Shown: positions 25,040-37,500, numbered from the stretch's first letter. The stretch is DNA of 64,000 nucleotides from Onchocerca volvulus (GCA_000499405.2 HG738138.1:6384888-6448887); one strand, 5' to 3'. The notes: generated by a model from the sequence alone, not told the origin. Numbers and translations are program-made.

Positions 25040-26805
25040 CAGTGCGATCGATCTTCAGTTCATCAAAATAATATCACGCAGAAGATCAAACTTAGGTCGT
25101 CGCATCGCAGAGCGGAAACAATGCCACGAGTAATTGCAAATTAAACTGAGGAGAACAAGCATCAGCGAACGAGGAATCAGGCAAAGATGGCTCAAATATG
25201 TGCCGAGGAAGCAGCAGAGCGACGTGTAGCCAGACTTGAGGATGCGCAGTTTCGAGCATTTCAGTTGTGTTCTGAAGCTTCATGTCTGCTTCGTCCCCAA
25301 CAGAATGAACGCAACAAACTGAGAGTGGTTGAAAGACGTCAACGAAGAACAGCGGATTGGCTTCAAACACGACTCCTTTGCTCAGCAATCACGCGATTAC
25401 AATCGCTTTGCATTCCGGTACAACTAACTGTGATTATATTTGAGCCATGTTCTCAACGGCAGTATGAATGAAGTGTGTTCTGATTTCAAGGCTCTGAAAT
25501 TTAGCGGAGAAACGAAAGGAATGTATTGCGCCGCCGGAAAAACTAAACTGCCTCAACTTGTAGGATCCTCAGACCCATTAAAAACTTTGCTTGCGGGATA
25601 TACCGCCGAATCAAAGCATTTCCTATTCAACATTAGGAAAGACAACTCATGCTTTCAAAAGATCTCGTTCGGCGCAGAAATCGTAACAACGCAATTCATG
25701 TCAATTTTCAAAGTGAGAAGACAAATTTATCATAAAGCCGACTTTCTGCTTCCGTTCCCAGATGGCCATCATAAATATGTATTTCACTGGTAATGGCAAT
25801 GATGAATTGAATGCACGCTGCGGAATTTCTGCGGCATAAGAAGGTCCATCGTTTCCAAACTGCAGGAGCTTCTCTACAAAAAAAAACAAAAACAATTTAG
25901 TACATTTGTTCAAAACAGCAATTGACACGCTATCTGATACGCGCACAATTATTATTCATGCTGACAAAATGCCTGCTGGAGAACATGTGCAAAGATTCAA
26001 TGCTCCAACTATAGACGAAGTGGCAACTGTCATAGTCGATCATTTCCAATCTAGAAGTATTATTCTTCATCGGAGAAACGATCAATTGACGAAAGTTGCA
26101 AAAACTCATCGATGCTACGGTACCTGCAATATCGAATCATTTTTTGGGGTGGTGCCGATGAATATCACTTCAACGTAAAAATGATAAATCCAATCACTGG
26201 CGAAAAAACAAATAAGAAATGCAGCGTAATGAACTATCATTCATACCGATAAATGATTCGACAAAATGAAGACAATCACATTTTGAAATGCTGTCAATTA
26301 TTTCACCAATATATTGTAGATATGTATGTAAAAATCGAAGCAGAACGTTTGGTATTCGTCCGTTTAAATCAGACCAAGCTTCGCTCTGAAGAATATATTC
26401 ATTTGCGGGATCCAGTTGTAAATGACGGTAATAGAATTAACATTGGAAGACTAACGACTTCGCCATCTTTATATGCAGGCAGTCCATGTCATATGCATGA
26501 ATACGCTCAAGATGCAATTACGTATATTCGTCACTACAGGCGTCCAGACCTATTCGTTGCATTCTCATGCAGTCCAGCTTGGTACGATGTAAACAGCTCT
26601 TACTTCCTGGCAATTGCAGATGGATAAGCATGACATCACAGCACGTGTTTTCAGACAGAAGCTGGAATCGTTGATGAATTTCATGGTAAAACATGTAGTA
26701 TTTGGGTCTGTGCGCTGCTGGATTACTCAGTGGAATGACAGAAGAGAGGACTGCCACAAACACATATACTAATCTGGCTGTATAACAAAATCACTGTCGT
26801 GAATT
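25040..26805 (+). mobile_element. Helitron remnant, 5' part (Rep region)
   Basis: A frameshifted reading of a Helitron Rep/helicase polyprotein, recognised by segments in the usual order: an Arg-rich N-terminus, ALKFSGETKGMYCAAGK (about 25480), HFLFNIRKDNSCFQ (about 25620), HADKMPAGEHVQRFNAPTID (about 25960), RRNDQL (about 26073), MIRQNEDNHILKC (about 26253), SPCHMHEYAQDAITY (about 26480) and GLPQTHILIWLYNKI (about 26747). Readings change frame at least five times and carry stops, so it is dead. In active Helitrons the last segment holds the metal-binding His-x-His; here the first His reads Gln. Homology ends near 26800 and resumes at 29142, so the element has been split. Confidence 0.88.
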
Positions 26806-27512
26806 TTTTTTGAATTGAATTGAGTTGTTGAGAGGTCCAACAAGCGCCAATATTATCACCAATATCTTGACCAGTGTTGGTAGTCGTTGACTTGCGTTGA
26901 CTCGAGTGAATGAGTTGATTTTGGTGAGATGTGTTGATTTGACTTGAAGTGTGTTGAATTGACGCCGGATTGTAATAATCCTTTATTGGTACAAAAGAGG
27001 AATGAATAGGGAGATGAATAATGAAGAATGAAGACTCAAGAATATATTTTAGCTTACAAAATGAAGGGTTTATATGTGTTGAGAAATGGGAGTGGGTTAC
27101 AATAATTATCCAACATTCTTGCATATATTCATTTACATACTCAAGGAACAGTGTTCCGTTTACATATGTACAATAAAAAAATTGTAACAGGATGTGAGAA
27201 GAGTTCCCATGCATGGGATCAGATATGCATGAAAGCGGATATGACTAACAACACTTGAGAAAACATTTGAGAAATAATCTAAGGAATGCAATTTAGGTGA
27301 ATGATTCATTATTGTTAACATCCGGTTACAAATCAAAGGAAGAAATTTATTTTTTATTTGTTTATTAGTTTGAAATTTGTTGAGTTTCGCGAAATTGAAA
27401 TTCGCGACAATCACTTCAAATGAAATTGGTGATGCAATATCGGTAAAACCGAAATATTTTATAATATCAATAAAACGAAATAACCCAAGTAATTTGTATG
27501 GGAAAAATTCAA

Positions 27513-28320
27513 AATATTTCTCAAGCAAAGAGTCACTTGATCTATATATGGGCATAAAGGCCTTTGTTCTGCCGAACTTGCTAAGTGAGCTTATGGGCAT
27601 TGTGTGAAATGTTGAGATTTTAACTGTCAGAAATGTTACAAAGACTAAAGCTGGTGAGAATTGTCCATCTTATCCTTAATTCTCATATCCAGTTTTTTGT
27701 ATGACAGATGTGTAATGAGCCTCCGCCCATTGTCAATACCAAGGATTATCCATATAAAAAAGAGATTTTTTGGGCAGCTACATTGGTGTCTTCAACACGA
27801 GCAGTCTTCAACATCACCGTCTTCAACGGGATCATCTTTTCAACATCAGTGTTGTCGGCTACATTAATATCTTCAATATCTGTTGGTGTTGAAGATACCA
27901 GTGTAGTCGACACACTGATGTTGAAAAGATGATCTCGTTTCTTTTCAATATTGGTATCTTCAACACGAGCAATTATAAGCGCCTTCAACGAGATCACTCT
28001 CTTCTACATCATATGTTTTCAATGGAAGCAGTTTCTTCAACAGCAGTTTTTTCAACATCAGTATCAGTGACAATTCAGTTCCAATCCAATATCAAAAACT
28101 ATTTCAGTGACAGCACGAATGACAATTCAGCAGGAGATGACTATTAGTATCTTTTATATTTACCGTGTATTTTTCATTTACTTCTTACTGTTGTATAATA
28201 AGCGCGATATTGCGCATAATATCGTATTACCCAAGAAAGCTTACTGCCGACCTAGCGATGTTACAACAGTAAGAAATAATTTCCAATCAACCAATCTACA
28301 ATCCAAATTACAAGTCGATC
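27513..28320 (+). repeat. dispersed repeat R, copy 2 (longest)
   Basis: Matches copy 3 in two blocks: about 27513-27770 with 30446-30695, and about 28070-28320 with 30735-31072. The second block shares CAGCACGA, CAATTCAGCAGGAG (CAGTTCAGCAGGAG in copy 3), a TTTACTGTGTAT-like segment, TTGTATAATA and AATATCGTAT. The middle, 27771-28069, holds CTTCAACA-rich sequence and the hairpin at 27830-27934 and is absent from copy 3. The length of 600-800 bp and lack of coding suggest an LTR or a non-autonomous element, but ends and target duplications could not be fixed. Confidence 0.6.
27830..27934. repeat. large inverted repeat (hairpin), arms about 51 bp
   Basis: GATCATCTTTTCAACATCAG at 27830 is answered by CTGATGTTGAAAAGATGATC ending at 27934. 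Between them the arms continue to pair imperfectly (for example TAATATCTTCAATATC against TTGGTGTTGAAGATACC), leaving a loop of only a few bases near 27881-27883. The outer 20 bases of each arm pair perfectly. It lies in the centre of repeat R copy 2. Confidence 0.85.
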
Positions 28321-29141
28321 AGAATTTTTTCTCCAACATGCAATATGCGCTGAAATACCCGATGCCGAGTCGATAAGGATTAGCATGAATTTGTGACGAA
28401 AAATATGATATATGACCTTGCGATACTTCCAATCCGAGTTCACCATGCATGATAGATGGAAAATGCTCGAAACGATATTCTCGAGCATTAGTATCCAAAA
28501 CAGTTGCAGGAAACGATGGATATGTCGCGGATTTTTTTGCGCGATATAAAAATTGCTAATTTGTATTAGTAAAAAAAAAGGGAATACTTCGTAACAAGAT
28601 TACTTACGTATATCCTTTGTCACGTAGCGTATTGTGAGCGTACGACCAGTTAAAAATTTTATTGTAAACCATAAAACGAGTCCAATATGTCGATAATTTA
28701 TTGTCGACTAAAGTACAAAGAATATCGGAAGAAAGGATTTGAAAGCAGTGATGGCGTGGATACAAGTGTAGAAAGTGAGAAGTAAAGGTGAAGTAATCTT
28801 ATGAGAAAATCCTCCCTTTATATACTGTGAAGGAAGTAGGTGTGGTTACACAGATAGCCGTAAAAAGCCAATATGTATTACAAGCATTGTATCAAGGTCA
28901 CACGGTTAATGAGAATGTGAGATAGATATCTTTTGACACAAGGAAGGGATGTCTGTATTTGTGTAGTGAACTAAACAAAGAAAAGCGTAGCAATTGATGA
29001 AATCGTAGCAATTGATTAACAATGTTAAAAAAAAATGACTCGTGAATAGCTAACAACCGTTCACTATTACATCAAATGATCACAAGTACAAAACAATTTA
29101 AATTCAAATTTTTACGATACAGTTATTTCGGTTTTTTCCGA

Positions 29142-30450
29142 CAGGATATCCTTTATACAAAAGATCAGCAGAAAATGGCGGTAAATTAGCAACCAAACAA
29201 ATGTCGAATGGTGACATCGAAGTTGATAACCAGTGGGTTGTTCCATATTCTCTTTTGCTATTAAAGACATACAAAGTGCACATAAATACTGTTAATCCGT
29301 TAAATCGATCAAATATATTTGTAAGTACGTGAATAAATGCAGAGACATGGCAGTTTCTGGCGTGCAAGCAGAAAGAAGTGATAGAATGCTGTGTTACATT
29401 TGGATGAAATCGCAGAGTATCAGGCTGAAAGATACATGGGCAGCAATGAAGCTGTATGATGAATTCATTTATTTCTCATACATGAACGAAGTCCAGTTGT
29501 TGTTCATTTAAAGTATGCCTAAAAAATGGACAACGCGTTTATTTCACAGTTGCGAATGTGCAACGAATAGCCCTGAATTCACCGTCTACAACCTTCTTTC
29601 ATCACATTATGTCAAAATGGCGCGTTTGCGAAAACACGCTTATATTCGGAAAAATACGTATTACACATGGAATGCAATTAGAAAAACGACGCAGATGAGG
29701 AGAGCGAGTCGTCGGACAACCCGGCATATTCAAAAAAACTACGAGAGGCAGACTGTACACCGTGCATCCTGATCAAGATGAATGCTTTTTTCTTCGTATG
29801 TTGTTGGTAAATGTACCTGGTCCAACGTCTTTCCAGCAATTGAGATTGGCAAAGGCGTTATACATGCCACTTTCCGCACAGCATGTCAAGCCCCTGAATT
29901 TATTAGGGAACAGCCGGTATTTGGAATGTATGCGTTAATGATGCATGCAACACATAACATCCAAATCAAACTAGTGCATTGTTTGTAGTCATATTGACCG
30001 ATCTCCAACAGAATTATGGGAAAAATATAAGTTGCATATGCTAAAGATATTTTCCGTCGAATACGCTAGGAAAATTGAAATATGAACATAGATTTTACAG
30101 CAGAAATCCACAACGAAGCGTTGATAATGATTAAAGATTTGTGCTTGCAAATCGCGAACAAAGTTCTTAATCAATTTGGAATTCTATCACCGAATCGATC
30201 TGCCGCTACTTCGTTCGATATAGAATTGCGTCGCGAACAAAATTACAACACGAGCAATCTCTTGTTTTATGTACAATCAAATATCTCTAAGCTAACGCTT
30301 GAGCAAAAAGGCATTTACGATCAAATAATGCAAACTGTTAATAGCGGAGTTGGAGAAATTTTCTTCTTAGATTTGCCAAGAGGAAATGGTAAAACGTTCC
30401 TAATTTAATTGATTCTGGCAGCAGTTCGAGCCAAAATGACATATCTCGGC
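29142..30450 (+). mobile_element. Helitron remnant, 3' part (Rep Tyr motif and start of helicase)
   Basis: Continues the Helitron protein: GYPLYKRSAENGG (29145 on), VDNQWVVPYSLLLLKTYK (about 29222), KYICKYVNK at 29311-29337 with both tyrosines of the Rep Tyr motif retained, LYTVHPDQDECFFLRM (about 29750), NVPGPTSFQQLR (about 29812), MNIDFTAEIHNEAL (30082), LRREQNYNTSNLL (about 30231) and LPRGNGKTFL (about 30375), which corresponds to the helicase Walker A motif (usually GGTGKT). A TAA follows two codons after the Walker A lysine-threonine. Homology stops near 30447, where repeat R copy 3 begins, so most of the helicase is gone. Several frame changes show it is inactive. Confidence 0.88.
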
Positions 30451-31072
30451 GCGAAGGTCTTTGTTCTCATCTTCCAATCTGCTAATAGAGCTTATGTGTA
30501 TTGTTTAAAATGTTGAAATCCATGTTAATTATCGGGAATGTTTCAAGACTGGAGCTTGTATGCTTTGTTTAAAACATTGTAAGTACTTCTATCTCTCATC
30601 TTTTGTCCTGATAACCAACCTTTCATATGATTAATGTGTTGTAAGTATCCGCCAACTATCAATACCAAAGATCATACATACAAAAAGGAGATTCTCAGAT
30701 CAGAAAGATCATTGTCATGAGTAGTTCAGTTCTAATTCAAGACGGTTTCAACAGCACGAGCAACAGTTCAGCAGGAGCAATAGCAGTGATAGAACAAAAG
30801 GAGAACGATAGTTACGAATGGAAAGTACGACGACACAGTGAACATTCAAACGACCGTTATTATTCTTTTATTATTTACTGTGTATTGTTCATTTAATGTC
30901 CATTATTGTATAATATACGATAATGTCTACAATATCGTATAAGATCAGCGAAGATATTGTCGATTCTCTATAATATCGTATAAATTCAATAAAGGCTATT
31001 GTTAATCTAGCGCAGTCACAACAGCAAGAAGCAATCTCCGTTCCAACAAACTAAATACCAAACCACAAAATT
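30446..31072 (+). repeat. dispersed repeat R, copy 3
   Basis: Joined directly to the broken helicase of the Helitron. First block (30446-30695) shares CTTTGTTCT, CTTTTGTCCTG and ATTAATGTGTTGT with copy 1 and TCAATACCAA with copy 2; the second block (30735-31072) matches the end of copy 2. AATAAAGGC at about 30989 resembles a polyadenylation signal, as in an LTR. No coding frame was seen. Insertion here, or a deletion with this element at its edge, removed the rest of the Helitron. Confidence 0.6.
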
Positions 31073-34000
31073 TCAGATTTTTTCCCTACATAAAGTGGCT
31101 GTTGATAGAATTTCCGTCACCAATAAATAGAGTGTCATTAGCGAAAATCATTAGCAAGTAATTTTTTTTAAAGAGACTTTTTGATTGCTACACCTGTATA
31201 TTTTTTTTCCTTGTGGCATTATCATTGAAGTTATTCTCACTATTGTTTGATTGGAGATAGCTCGTTCAAGTTCCAGTGTACGAAATTGAGATTAATTCCA
31301 AACTGATAGAATAAAAAAATTGTGTAATTGATAGGATGAGAAAAAAAGAAAATTGATGGGATAAAAAGTGTTTTAAGTCATTGATAGGATAAAAAAGTAT
31401 AGAAATGAGCGAAAGTGGTATGATTAAAGATAATGATTTGAAAAGATGGTGGGCAATATTAACTGTTGGATTGTTGCTCATATCTGAAGGTGCCGCTCTG
31501 AATGCTCCGTGATTGGTGTCGGAAAAACCGAAATAGTTTTTGGAATATAGGTATGATGAAATTAATTAGAAGTCTTGGTATAGTAGAAATATCTTGATAT
31601 AAGCAAACTTTTGACCTTTATCCTATTATTAACACATTCTAAATTGTATTACGTTATGATGACATAGAATAAACAAACTCCATTTGCGTCCTATGTACTA
31701 AAATTAATATGTCGCAAATTGTACTAGGGTTCACATGTAGTAAACAATTTTACTATAAAAAGAGTTCCTATCTGTAAGGGATTCATCCATTCAATTTTTA
31801 CTCTGATTTTTCTTTATTCTGATCGGTCAGGGCATTCAATCCTTTGCTCTGACCGGTATACGATGAGCAGCGCTTTCCAAAGCTCATCAAACTTCGTCAA
31901 TCCCCAATACCAATAACTCGCAGATAATTTCCTTACTATTAAAAAGAAATTCGAATTATCGGTTATATTATTGATATTCATCAAATCCTTGTGTACTGTA
32001 GCTGCGGCAAATAGGATTCGTCATATCAAGGACTTTATCACACAGCAAAATCATCTGTATCAAGTTCCATTCCCCAACAAAAAAGGCGCTTCACAAATTA
32101 CTTTCATGACAGTTGGTTTAATATCTCGTACTATCAAAGTGAATGATCTAATTGTTTATTGGTTCTTTTATCCAGAACTAATACTGCGCATAAGTGGAAA
32201 TTTCTTCAAAAATGTCTGCTTTGAATTTTCCATTTCTACATTTTGTTGAGATGCATCATTAGCATCAGTATCTCAAACTTCCATGCTGTATTTGGGATAC
32301 TGATGTCAGCAGTTGAGCAAGAATGGTAAGTTTCACATTCCATCATTAACTTCTTATCTGTCTCATATCTATAACTAAGAGTTCTTCCTAATCCAGTTCT
32401 TATATGCGATTCCAAATTCAGCAGTTAGTTCAGTCAAGCTTAATGACAACATAAAAGTGTCTAGTAATGTCGATGGAATTGTTCCTAGTAGAACCAATTG
32501 CGCTCATGAATGGAGTTTTATATTCATAACAGCTTTGATTGTTAGTTCTTTCGTTGCAGATGATTGATTCTTCGACAGTCTTCGCCAGTGCTAAATGTGG
32601 AGAAAATACGTGATACTGATAACATTGCTTTCAGTACTTCAATATATTATACCGCAGACATGACTCAAATATTTTTTTTTTTGTAGCTTGAAGAATTTAT
32701 TTCCTCTAGGGTTATCTATCATTTGCTTTTCTTATCTACTTTAACTCGGTCATTCGAAGCATTGGAACTATCATAACAGAGAATGACTTGACAATTGTTC
32801 GAATAGCTCGTGATAAGAAATCCTGCGTTTTTGTTAACCACTTTTCGGTTTTGAGCAGGAAAATATGTATCCACATCCTGAGGGCGTATCAGTTGTTATA
32901 CACTTTTTTGATTCTGTCATTGTCATTCAGTCTACGTAAGGTGAGAAACGAAATATTCAGGAATGTTAAACAAAAGAGAGACCTTACTTTCTGGAAAAAA
33001 ATGTTTCAGTGAGGTATATGGCTGATACTGTTGTTATCTTTTGTTTCACCGTTTCATTCATAAAATCCTATACTGAGCAATTGCTTTGAAATGAATTTTG
33101 GACATTCCATGATATGTGCTTTAGTAGGACGGTTATTAATAAAAGGGATGGAGTGTGGCAGGAAAAGAGGGAGGTCTGGGGATGGGAAAACAGAGTCAAT
33201 TATTTATTTGTGAGTGAGTAGATGGGATTATGCAGTAATTCGTTCAATATGATGACCTCATTTCGAGATTGTTTTCTTTTTTCTTTCAGATATTTCCAAT
33301 TCTACAGGAATTTGCAGTTTTTTTTTTTTACTCTCGCCTTTAGGTTATGATACATTTTTGTGTCAGGAATGGAAAATTTGGAATTAAATTATTAGACCCA
33401 TCATTTTTCTTTATTTTTAAAGAAAATGATTTATGATTTGCAAGTAATTCTCTGAGCTCTTTTAATTCCCTTTTTTGTTAATAAAAAATATGGAAATATT
33501 GGATACGAAGACTCTTCAAATTATTCGAAAGCGTTTTCCTTCTTGAAACATGTTATAATACCAATGATAATCACAATAATAGTTCGCAAAAAACAAATTG
33601 GCCAATGAACGTTAACTGATCATTGATGCATCATATAAATCGTATATAGCTGGCTGTTGAAAGTATTTTTTAAAGTGAATATTAGAAGTAAGCTGTTGGA
33701 ATCAAGATATTGAAAGTTCTGGACATCATGGTTCGAATCGTTATAAATTAGTCCGTTTCAAGAAATTAAAAATTCTAATAATGAGAAAATTCCATACGTA
33801 ATAATAGTATTTCGCCCAATTTTCACACAAATCATTCGCATTAACCGAAACATAGTAATGCGTGTGTGAATTACTAACAAAACTGGAAGTTTATTTGTGA
33901 GTGGTTCAAACACTCAAGAATCTGCTGCGGTGTGGATTTCTTGTGATATTGGAAGATTTGAAATGATATGAGAGCCATAATATTCCTGTAACTTTCTCCT

Positions 34001-34471
34001 TACTTAATACTGTCTAGTCTCGAGTAAACGAAGTTGGTTTTCCAGTCGAGTATTCAATTGGTTTGTGTCGGACGTTTGCACTTGCATTCCTTAAGTTTTA
34101 CCATAAAATATGTGATTATGTTTGTGCTGAGTATATTCCGGGCTGCAAGCTATGCTTGTAACTAACTCAAACTCGGGAACAACCAGGTTTGGGAATAGTA
34201 AATTCTTGCCTCATGAATATAGATTAGGTTATCACAGATTGAAGCCGTTCTGATGCTTTATGCTCTTATTTGTAGCTGTGTGGTTCTGATGTATTTCAAT
34301 AGATTAATGGAATTGATAGATCTGTAAGAATAGACTATTGCAGTAGGGTCCCGCATTCAGAAACATCCAGTTTCTGCATCCTAATGTGTTCAATGCTCCT
34401 ATTGCATTCATTTATTTAGTGACGCAGTTTGTTCATTTCATCAAGTGCTCAGTGAAGTGAGTGTGTAGTAG
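31073..34471. other. repeat-derived and intergenic DNA, no supported gene
   Basis: At 31515 the plus strand reads TGTCGGAAAAACCGAAATAG, nearly the inverted copy of the terminus at 29141. It is followed by TATAAAAAG near 31755 and two adjacent hairpins (31824-31855 and 31863-31887), as in an LTR. The 92-codon ORF at 31971-32249 follows and is unrecognised; it has no domain and may belong to the same element. From 32.3 to 34.4 kb I see only AT-rich sequence with short chance ORFs. Confidence 0.4.
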
Positions 34472-34512
34472 TGTACAGCTGCCGAATATGCCGAAAACTT
34501 CTGTCGATTCGG
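34472..34512 (+). other. candidate first exon for the NHERF-like gene
   Basis: GTGTACAG is followed by CTGCCGAAT and an ATG at 34489 encoding MPKTSVDS, then a possible GTGTTC donor in phase 0. The next firm exon (38532) also starts in phase 0, so joining is possible. This would give a short isoform with a single PDZ domain. The donor is weak, the exon encodes only eight residues, and nothing else supports it. Confidence 0.2.
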
Positions 34513-37500
34513 TGTTCTTTGTTCAAAAACTTTCTGGAATTCTGACTATTATTACCTCTTTTAGTGGTTTCTCACAGTTTACAATTACTTATATGTATAG
34601 ACTCTTGTTGCTCATTCTTTCCAACTGTTCGAAAAACTGGAAGCAGAAAAGTATTGCATAGAAATAACAAATAGTCATTCCTCCCTGCCGCTTTTTTTTC
34701 TTTTTTTTAGGAGCTATTTCTTTATCGTTATACACTAGTTATGAATTCAGTGATTGCCTGAAATAGTCATCAAGATGAGTTCTATATCATTGGTGATTTC
34801 AACTTAATGTTGAGTTTTCCATTTGTGTGTAGCATGGAAATACTTTGTTTCTCAATTAAAGTTCAGTTTGTACTCTTGCTCTAATCAAATATTAGGACAA
34901 AGTCAACTATCAGTAAAGACCGAAATATATGACTAAATTTTTTTAACTTTATTTATCAATCATCATTTCCAAAGATGAAATTCAAATTAAGAAGCAATAA
35001 TTTGTGAATCCCGGTAGTTAATGAGTGACTCTTTTCTCTTCGTGCAGTTAATAAGTTAATTTGAGATAGGCTGAACATGCTATTTCACTTATTTAGACTG
35101 TCGTACTAATCTGAATAATGATAACATATAGTTCGATTTGGCATGTTACAAAGAACTGTTATCTCCACATCTCAGCTTGCTTTTTTTCATTTTCTGGCAA
35201 CAGTTATGGTGAGAACATTCAGCATATGGTGACATCCAATTTAAAAATGAGTGGTTCAATTGAAGAAAGATCTGATTACATTGCTGCTATAATTGTCGTT
35301 TCTATGGAAGGGAATGTTTGTTCATTTCGTGTAAAAGAAAGATGAAGATCGATTGTATCTACATTTTCAGTGTTTTTCCTTCTTTATGATTTCTTAAATT
35401 TGTTATTTTTTGATTACCATCAGCGAAATTGATAATTGTTTCAGTGCGATCAGACAGCGTATCATTTAATTTTTCTAGCAAGAATTAACAGCACAAACCT
35501 TGATAATAAATCGTTAGCACTCCTCAAAAGTCATTTCTTTTTTTCTTCTGTTCCGGTTTTGCCGGCAGTTTTATTTCGATAAAGTGATTGTGCTATGCCA
35601 TTTTAGCGCAAGAATGCTATCATTCTAGAACAAAAGTTGCCGGCATTTTATGAGCTAATCAGCTGTAATATTTCGCTAAATCAGTAAATCAGTTCGTTAT
35701 CGGTAAATAAATCTTGCTATTTTTCATTGAACAGAACCTAACACAATTTTTTTGCAAGGATAATGAATGATTCCTATTGTGTTTTCTCTTTTCTTCCGCG
35801 TCATTACCGCTTTGCTTCTTGTTTAATTCGACAACGACGGAGATTACAATGTTGAAGTGAAGGATGTGTTAGATTTGTGTTTAGTCAGTTCTTACCATAG
35901 TGTGAATCCACTTGTTGCACATCTGTGCTGTCAATCACTTTCTACTCATTTTTTCTCTTTTTTTTCAAATCTTCATTGCCTTTAGGACTTTGCAAGAATT
36001 GCATCGTAGCTTACTTCCATTCACGGATGCATACTTTTCATTCTATTGCATTCATCTGAATTATGGCTGAGGAATGAGCTAAGATCTGTGCAAAGATTCT
36101 GAGCGATTGCAGAGAAGCGATGATTAAATTGGTGACTGAATACTACTCACATGGTAAGCAACAGTTGTTTGCTTAGGGATTGCATGAAATGATATGGGGA
36201 ATCAGTCACGGCATTCAATTGCTATACTTACCCAGTTGTCAAACTTGGACTATTATAAACTAAATGATTCTAATACAATTCTCAAAAGTCCTCATAAAAG
36301 CTGTTCATTCGTTTATTACTGATTATCCGTTCAAACTGAGAATGTGTGGAATTGACGTGAAGATTTGTATCATTTCATTTAAAAACTGATATTAGCTAAA
36401 ATATCAGTTATCTCAATGAAGAACAACGTAACTTGGCGATATCTAACTTATGTCACATATCAGCATGCAGTATAATGGATGCAGTGAGACATTTCAGCGG
36501 ACTAGTCATCATAAAGAAATGATGTCCGGATGAGTCATGTCAAATATATTTTGATATTGTCTTTTGAGGTGGGAAATGTTGGGCGAATGAAATTGTGGTG
36601 TATGCATGAAATTATTTCACAGTACTATGGATTTATCCATTTCGGACGATCATTAATAACCATTAAATTAATCAACTTTTTTTTACTGGAAATGATGACA
36701 CGTCATCGCCATTATTGCTATTAAAGATCAAGGAACGGAACGTTTCGATCATGCTAACTTTATCGATTATGTCCCAACATTGCTGCTTCTTTTGGTACTC
36801 ATCATTTCAGGTCTTTGTCTGTCTGCGTCTATGCATACATATATATATCACATAAATGTATATGTACTGTCTCTGTTGGTCTGATTGTCAAGTGATGAGA
36901 GGTTTAGATGATTGGACTTTGTCGATTTCTGTTTCAGTTTGGGCAGGTTTTGCAAAAATGTTGAGTTATTGACCCGAGAATTTTTCACAACGAATAAACG
37001 CTCTTCAGTTTTAAAGTTCATAATATTCTGTTGCGTTTACACTGTTTAACTGGTTTGATATCCTACAGATTTCCATTTATTTCAGCCTTTTTGGCTGAAC
37101 TTTTTCATTTTCTCATAGAATCTTCTCTTTCTAGTGTTGTAGCAAAACCAGAGTTATTACGAAAGACAGGAAATGTCACAGCATAAAGTTATGAACGAAA
37201 ATTGATATTGTTTCAAATGATATCAGCATTTGCTCAGAAATTAGCTAATTGTACAATTTTACGGAATTCCAAGTCTGTTTGAAATTTGTAGCCATGTCAT
37301 TTTTTCTCTTATCTCTATTTCATTTCTGACTGAAGATTAAGTAGAGCTGGCAATATTTTATAATTGCTTTTCTTCGAGTGTATTATATGTGTATTGAGTG
37401 CTTAACATTTATATTAAGGCATAAAAATGGTATCGCATAGCACGAAAGTGATGTAAATGAGATGAAAACTTTTCATTAAACTAGCTTTGTTCACCAGTTG

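Larger units (their letters stand above)
26806..29141. mobile_element. nested insertion(s) inside the Helitron, LTR-like
   Basis: This 2.3 kb interrupts the Helitron frame between WLYNKI and GYPLYKRS, with about 50 residues of the host element missing. On the minus strand there is a U3-R-like arrangement at about 26850-27300: TATA-like 27069-27075, then AATAAA 26982-26987. A second arrangement, at about 28600-29141, starts TGTCGGAAAAAACCGAAATA at 29141, with TATATAAAGG at 28814-28825 and CAATAAAA at 28657-28664. The 29141 end abuts Helitron sequence directly, so it looks like a true element terminus. Copy 2 of repeat R lies inside. No gag or pol reading frame was recognised, so these are at best solo or internally deleted LTR elements. 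Several events may be layered. Confidence 0.5.

Noticed and set aside
26723..27600. Two overlapping minus ORFs of 163 and 146 codons
   Set aside because: They are long for the window, but they run across the TATA- and AATAAA-like LTR region and show no gag, pol or other domain.
31971..32249. 92-codon plus ORF with a hydrophobic start
   Set aside because: It lies directly after LTR-like sequence, has no recognised family and ends without splice continuity.
36113..36155. Short exon-like segment (MIKLVTEYYSHG, donor GTAAGC)
   Set aside because: It ends in phase 1 and cannot join the first firm NHERF-like exon, which starts in phase 0; the shifted reading stops at once.
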